NCBI RefSeq assembly: GCF_002002865.1
Contig: NZ_CP019508.1
Span: 1,084,501-1,148,500 of the forward strand
Source: Brevundimonas sp. LM2
GTDB lineage: Bacteria > Pseudomonadota > Alphaproteobacteria > Caulobacterales > Caulobacteraceae
Length of the DNA stretch: 64,000 nt
Reading direction: 5' to 3'
Part shown: one piece after another, positions 62,885 through 64,000 of the stretch
How positions within the stretch are numbered: the stretch's first letter is position 1
How the letters are laid out: every line of letters begins with the position of its first letter
Program-made: the position numbers and the translations under genes
Notes under the pieces: model-generated
What the model saw: the letters and a program-made list of their open reading frames with translations, nothing else
What the model was told of the DNA's origin: nothing
Database searches by the model: none

Positions 62885-64000
62885 GCGAGGGGTACCGAAA
62901 GGGCCGCCGGCGCGGGGGCTCTGAACGTGCGGGCAAGCACCAGGAGACCGGCCACAGAGGCCACCGAGAGCGCCGCGGCGAAGGCATAGAGTCCCGAGAC
63001 GACCGAGCCGGATCCCAACAGGATCCAGGTCCCGGAAGCGATGCTCGCCACCACGGCGACGCCGGCGAACAGGCTGATGTCTCGGTTGCGTCCGATATGC
63101 CCGACGATCAGGGACCCGGCCTGGAAACCGACCGTGGCCAGTATGGCGATGGCCAGGGGAGGGCCGACGCCGTCGGGCACCGGATGGGTCGGTCCCAGGA
63201 TCAACTGTAACACCCAATCGCCTTTCAGCGCGACGACGGCCGCGGCCGGGATCGCGGCCAGTGCCCCGAGGCCCAGCACGACCGCCACCAACGACCGCGC
63301 GCGTCCGATCTTGCCTTCGAGAACGGCGCGGGACGCCTGGGGCAAGACGATCTCCGACAGGTTGCGCACGCCCGTCAGCATGACGCGCAGGAGTTTCATG
63401 CCCGCGTCGAGCACGACCAGCGACGGACCCACGCCATAGCGGACGGTGAAAACCGCATAGACGGCGTTAAGGCTGAACCATTCGGCGGCCGTGGCCTGGA
63501 AGGAGACGCCGACCTGTCTGGCGTGCGTCAAGGCGGCCGCGCGGCTGGTCAGGCTCCAGCTGGAGAACATGCGGCTGTGCGAACGAACCAGGCGCTCGGC
63601 GATGACCTGAAACAGCAGGGTCTCCGCCGCCAGCACGATGGCGAAGGTCAGAAAGTCCTTCTGAACGTACAGGAACAGCAGAGCCGCGACATTGGTGAGG
63701 CGGCGCACGAAGGAGAGGATCTCGAAGGTTATCGCCCGCTCCGTCGCCAGCATGGCCGACTGGATCTCGAAGAACCAGAGGTTCGAGAACGTGCAGAAAT
63801 AGCCGAACGCGGCCAGAGCCACCCAGGCGCGGGGATCCAGGCCCGGCGCCACGAGCAGGGGAGCGCAAAGGCTGGCGGCCAGCAACAGCGCCTGGCTGAT
63901 GCGGTAGGCGGCCGCGGCCTCCGGCGCGCCGGCGTCCTGAAACCCGCCGACGTGTCCCTGGCGGAGCAGGATGAAGTTGGCGCGCGCGACGGCCTGGTTC
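62881..64000 (-). CDS. Second polysaccharide flippase/export protein (5' end beyond window)
   Basis: The frame is open from the window edge, so the N-terminus is missing; it reads NQAVARANFILLRQGHVGGF at the edge and continues for 373 codons to TGA at 62881. At least nine hydrophobic segments and sequences such as ATAAEWFSLNAVYAVFTVRY and ILATVGFQAGSLIVGHIGRN fit the MATE/MVF-type polysaccharide exporters. It should flip lipid-linked glycan. It is upstream of, and coupled to, the acyltransferase. It is the second flippase in the window. Confidence 0.75.
   Translation of the reverse strand, partial: NQAVARANFILLRQGHVGGFQDAGAPEAAAAYRISQALLLAASLCAPLLVAPGLDPRAWVALAAFGYFCTFSNLWFFEIQSAMLATERAITFEILSFVRRLTNVAALLFLYVQKDFLTFAIVLAAETLLFQVIAERLVRSHSRMFSSWSLTSRAAALTHARQVGVSFQATAAEWFSLNAVYAVFTVRYGVGPSLVVLDAGMKLLRVMLTGVRNLSEIVLPQASRAVLEGKIGRARSLVAVVLGLGALAAIPAAAVVALKGDWVLQLILGPTHPVPDGVGPPLAIAILATVGFQAGSLIVGHIGRNRDISLFAGVAVVASIASGTWILLGSGSVVSGLYAFAAALSVASVAGLLVLARTFRAPAPAALSVPLA

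Noticed and set aside
1..64000. Searched for tRNA, rRNA, CRISPR repeats, transposase genes and attachment sites
   Set aside because: No regularly spaced direct repeats, no transposase or integrase motif and no cloverleaf-like sequence was recognised by eye.

Overview
The window is GC-rich DNA that reads as an alphaproteobacterium of the Caulobacterales, most like Brevundimonas or Caulobacter. The reasons are the imuA-imuB-dnaE2 cassette behind an alphaproteobacterial GAAC-N7-GAAC LexA box, a maltodextrin locus of the Caulobacter MalA/MalY/MalI type, several large TonB-dependent receptors, a tryptophan-halogenase-like gene beside a receptor, and dense use of ATGA start/stop overlaps. I saw no rRNA, tRNA, CRISPR array or insertion sequence.

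Region 1 (1-9.1 kb): an exported LVIVD-type protein (cut by the left edge) and a DUF305 protein, an altronate-dehydratase-like enzyme, then the SOS mutasome operon imuA-imuB-dnaE2.

Region 2 (9.1-23.8 kb): a starch/maltodextrin utilisation locus. It holds a GH15 glucoamylase lipoprotein, an exported esterase, an MFS disaccharide transporter, a GH97 alpha-glucosidase, a LacI-type regulator, a GH13 alpha-glucosidase, an exported GH13 amylase and a MalA-like TonB receptor. Three promoters carry a shared CAAGATTT(T)GCA motif, which I read as the regulator's operator.

Region 3 (23.8-35.5 kb): a flavin-dependent halogenase diverging from a JmjC-like cupin; a second TonB receptor followed by a Tat-exported FAD amine/amino-acid oxidase and an exported RidA; a ZnuD-like TonB receptor with a Zur-box-like palindrome; an exported Fe/Mn superoxide dismutase; a VanZ-like membrane protein; and a 47-residue membrane protein.

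Region 4 (35.5-64 kb): a large surface-polysaccharide region with several transcription units. It holds UDP-glucose dehydrogenase, three glycosyltransferases (one a degenerate copy of its neighbour), an exported GH16 glycanase with an RTX-like part, a SleB-type wall hydrolase, an initiating sugar transferase, three polymerase/ligase-type membrane proteins, two acyltransferase-3 proteins, two flippases, more GT4/GT2 enzymes, a single reading frame joining a YafD-like EEP domain to a GT2 domain, a PPP-type phosphatase, a TPR-like protein and a GMC oxidoreductase. The right edge cuts the second flippase. Two initiation/export/polymerisation sets appear to be interleaved here. The most unusual items are the EEP-GT2 fusion, the glycosyltransferase pseudoenzyme pair, the exported oxidase-RidA pair and the halogenase with altered motifs.
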